From positions 42,006-48,086 of the forward strand of contig DGSY01000045.1 in the NCBI GenBank assembly GCA_002394125.1: a DNA stretch of 6,081 nucleotides, read 5' to 3'. Origin of the DNA: Ruminococcus sp. UBA4350 (lineage in GTDB: Bacteria > Bacillota > Clostridia > Oscillospirales > Ruminococcaceae). A program made the position numbers and the translations under genes. The first letter of the stretch is position 1; each line of letters begins with the position of its first letter. Below the pieces are notes generated by a model. The model was given only the letters and a program-made list of their open reading frames with translations, was not told the origin of the DNA and did not search any database. Shown here piece after piece: positions 6,052 through 6,081 of the stretch.

Positions 6052-6081
6052 GCGAACTCTTGAACGCTGGGGGAGTTTCGC
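6052..6081. repeat. Fourth hairpin, cut by the window edge
   Basis: GCGAACTC (6052-6059) pairs with GAGTTTCGC (6073-6081) with one bulged T, around a 13-base loop. The stem may extend past the window edge. With the two hairpins before it, this makes a compact, structured stretch of unknown identity. Confidence 0.4.

Overview
The window (6,081 bases, GC-rich in its coding parts) looks like chromosomal DNA of a cellulolytic member of the Clostridia, most likely a Ruminococcus-like Oscillospiraceae. The reasons are a family 48 glycoside hydrolase with a signal peptide, strong purine-rich Shine-Dalgarno sequences before every gene, tight translational coupling, and codon use rich in GC-ending codons. 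The species cannot be fixed from the sequence alone.

Layout. Positions 1-599 (minus strand) hold the first 199 codons of a secreted GH48 cellulase; the rest of the gene lies outside the window. Positions 600-1243 are a 644-base divergent intergenic region. It carries a perfect-consensus housekeeping promoter for the cellulase (TTGACA, 17 bases, TATAAT, minus strand), a leader of roughly 237 bases with a bulged hairpin, and extended -10 promoter candidates facing the other way. Positions 1244-5906 (plus strand) are one compact four-gene operon: an ABC ATPase, an ABC-2 type permease, a GldG-like membrane-anchored auxiliary protein and a DUF4340 membrane-anchored protein. The genes overlap by 1 base, are separated by 15 bases, and overlap by 4 bases, in that order. 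Positions 5907-6081 contain a terminator hairpin and then a run of three more strong inverted repeats with no convincing gene.

How the genes work together. The ATPase and permease should form the core of an ABC-2 type transporter. The two large single- or double-anchored proteins with extracytoplasmic domains probably sit on the permease. The same four-gene order is a recurrent cassette in bacteria, related to the gliding-motility genes gldA, gldF and gldG of Bacteroidetes but present in non-gliding organisms. Its substrate is unknown. It is the most interesting system here: a conserved cassette of unresolved function rather than something never seen before. The divergent cellulase neighbour is suggestive but proves no functional link. 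I saw no tRNA, rRNA, CRISPR array, insertion sequence or phage gene.
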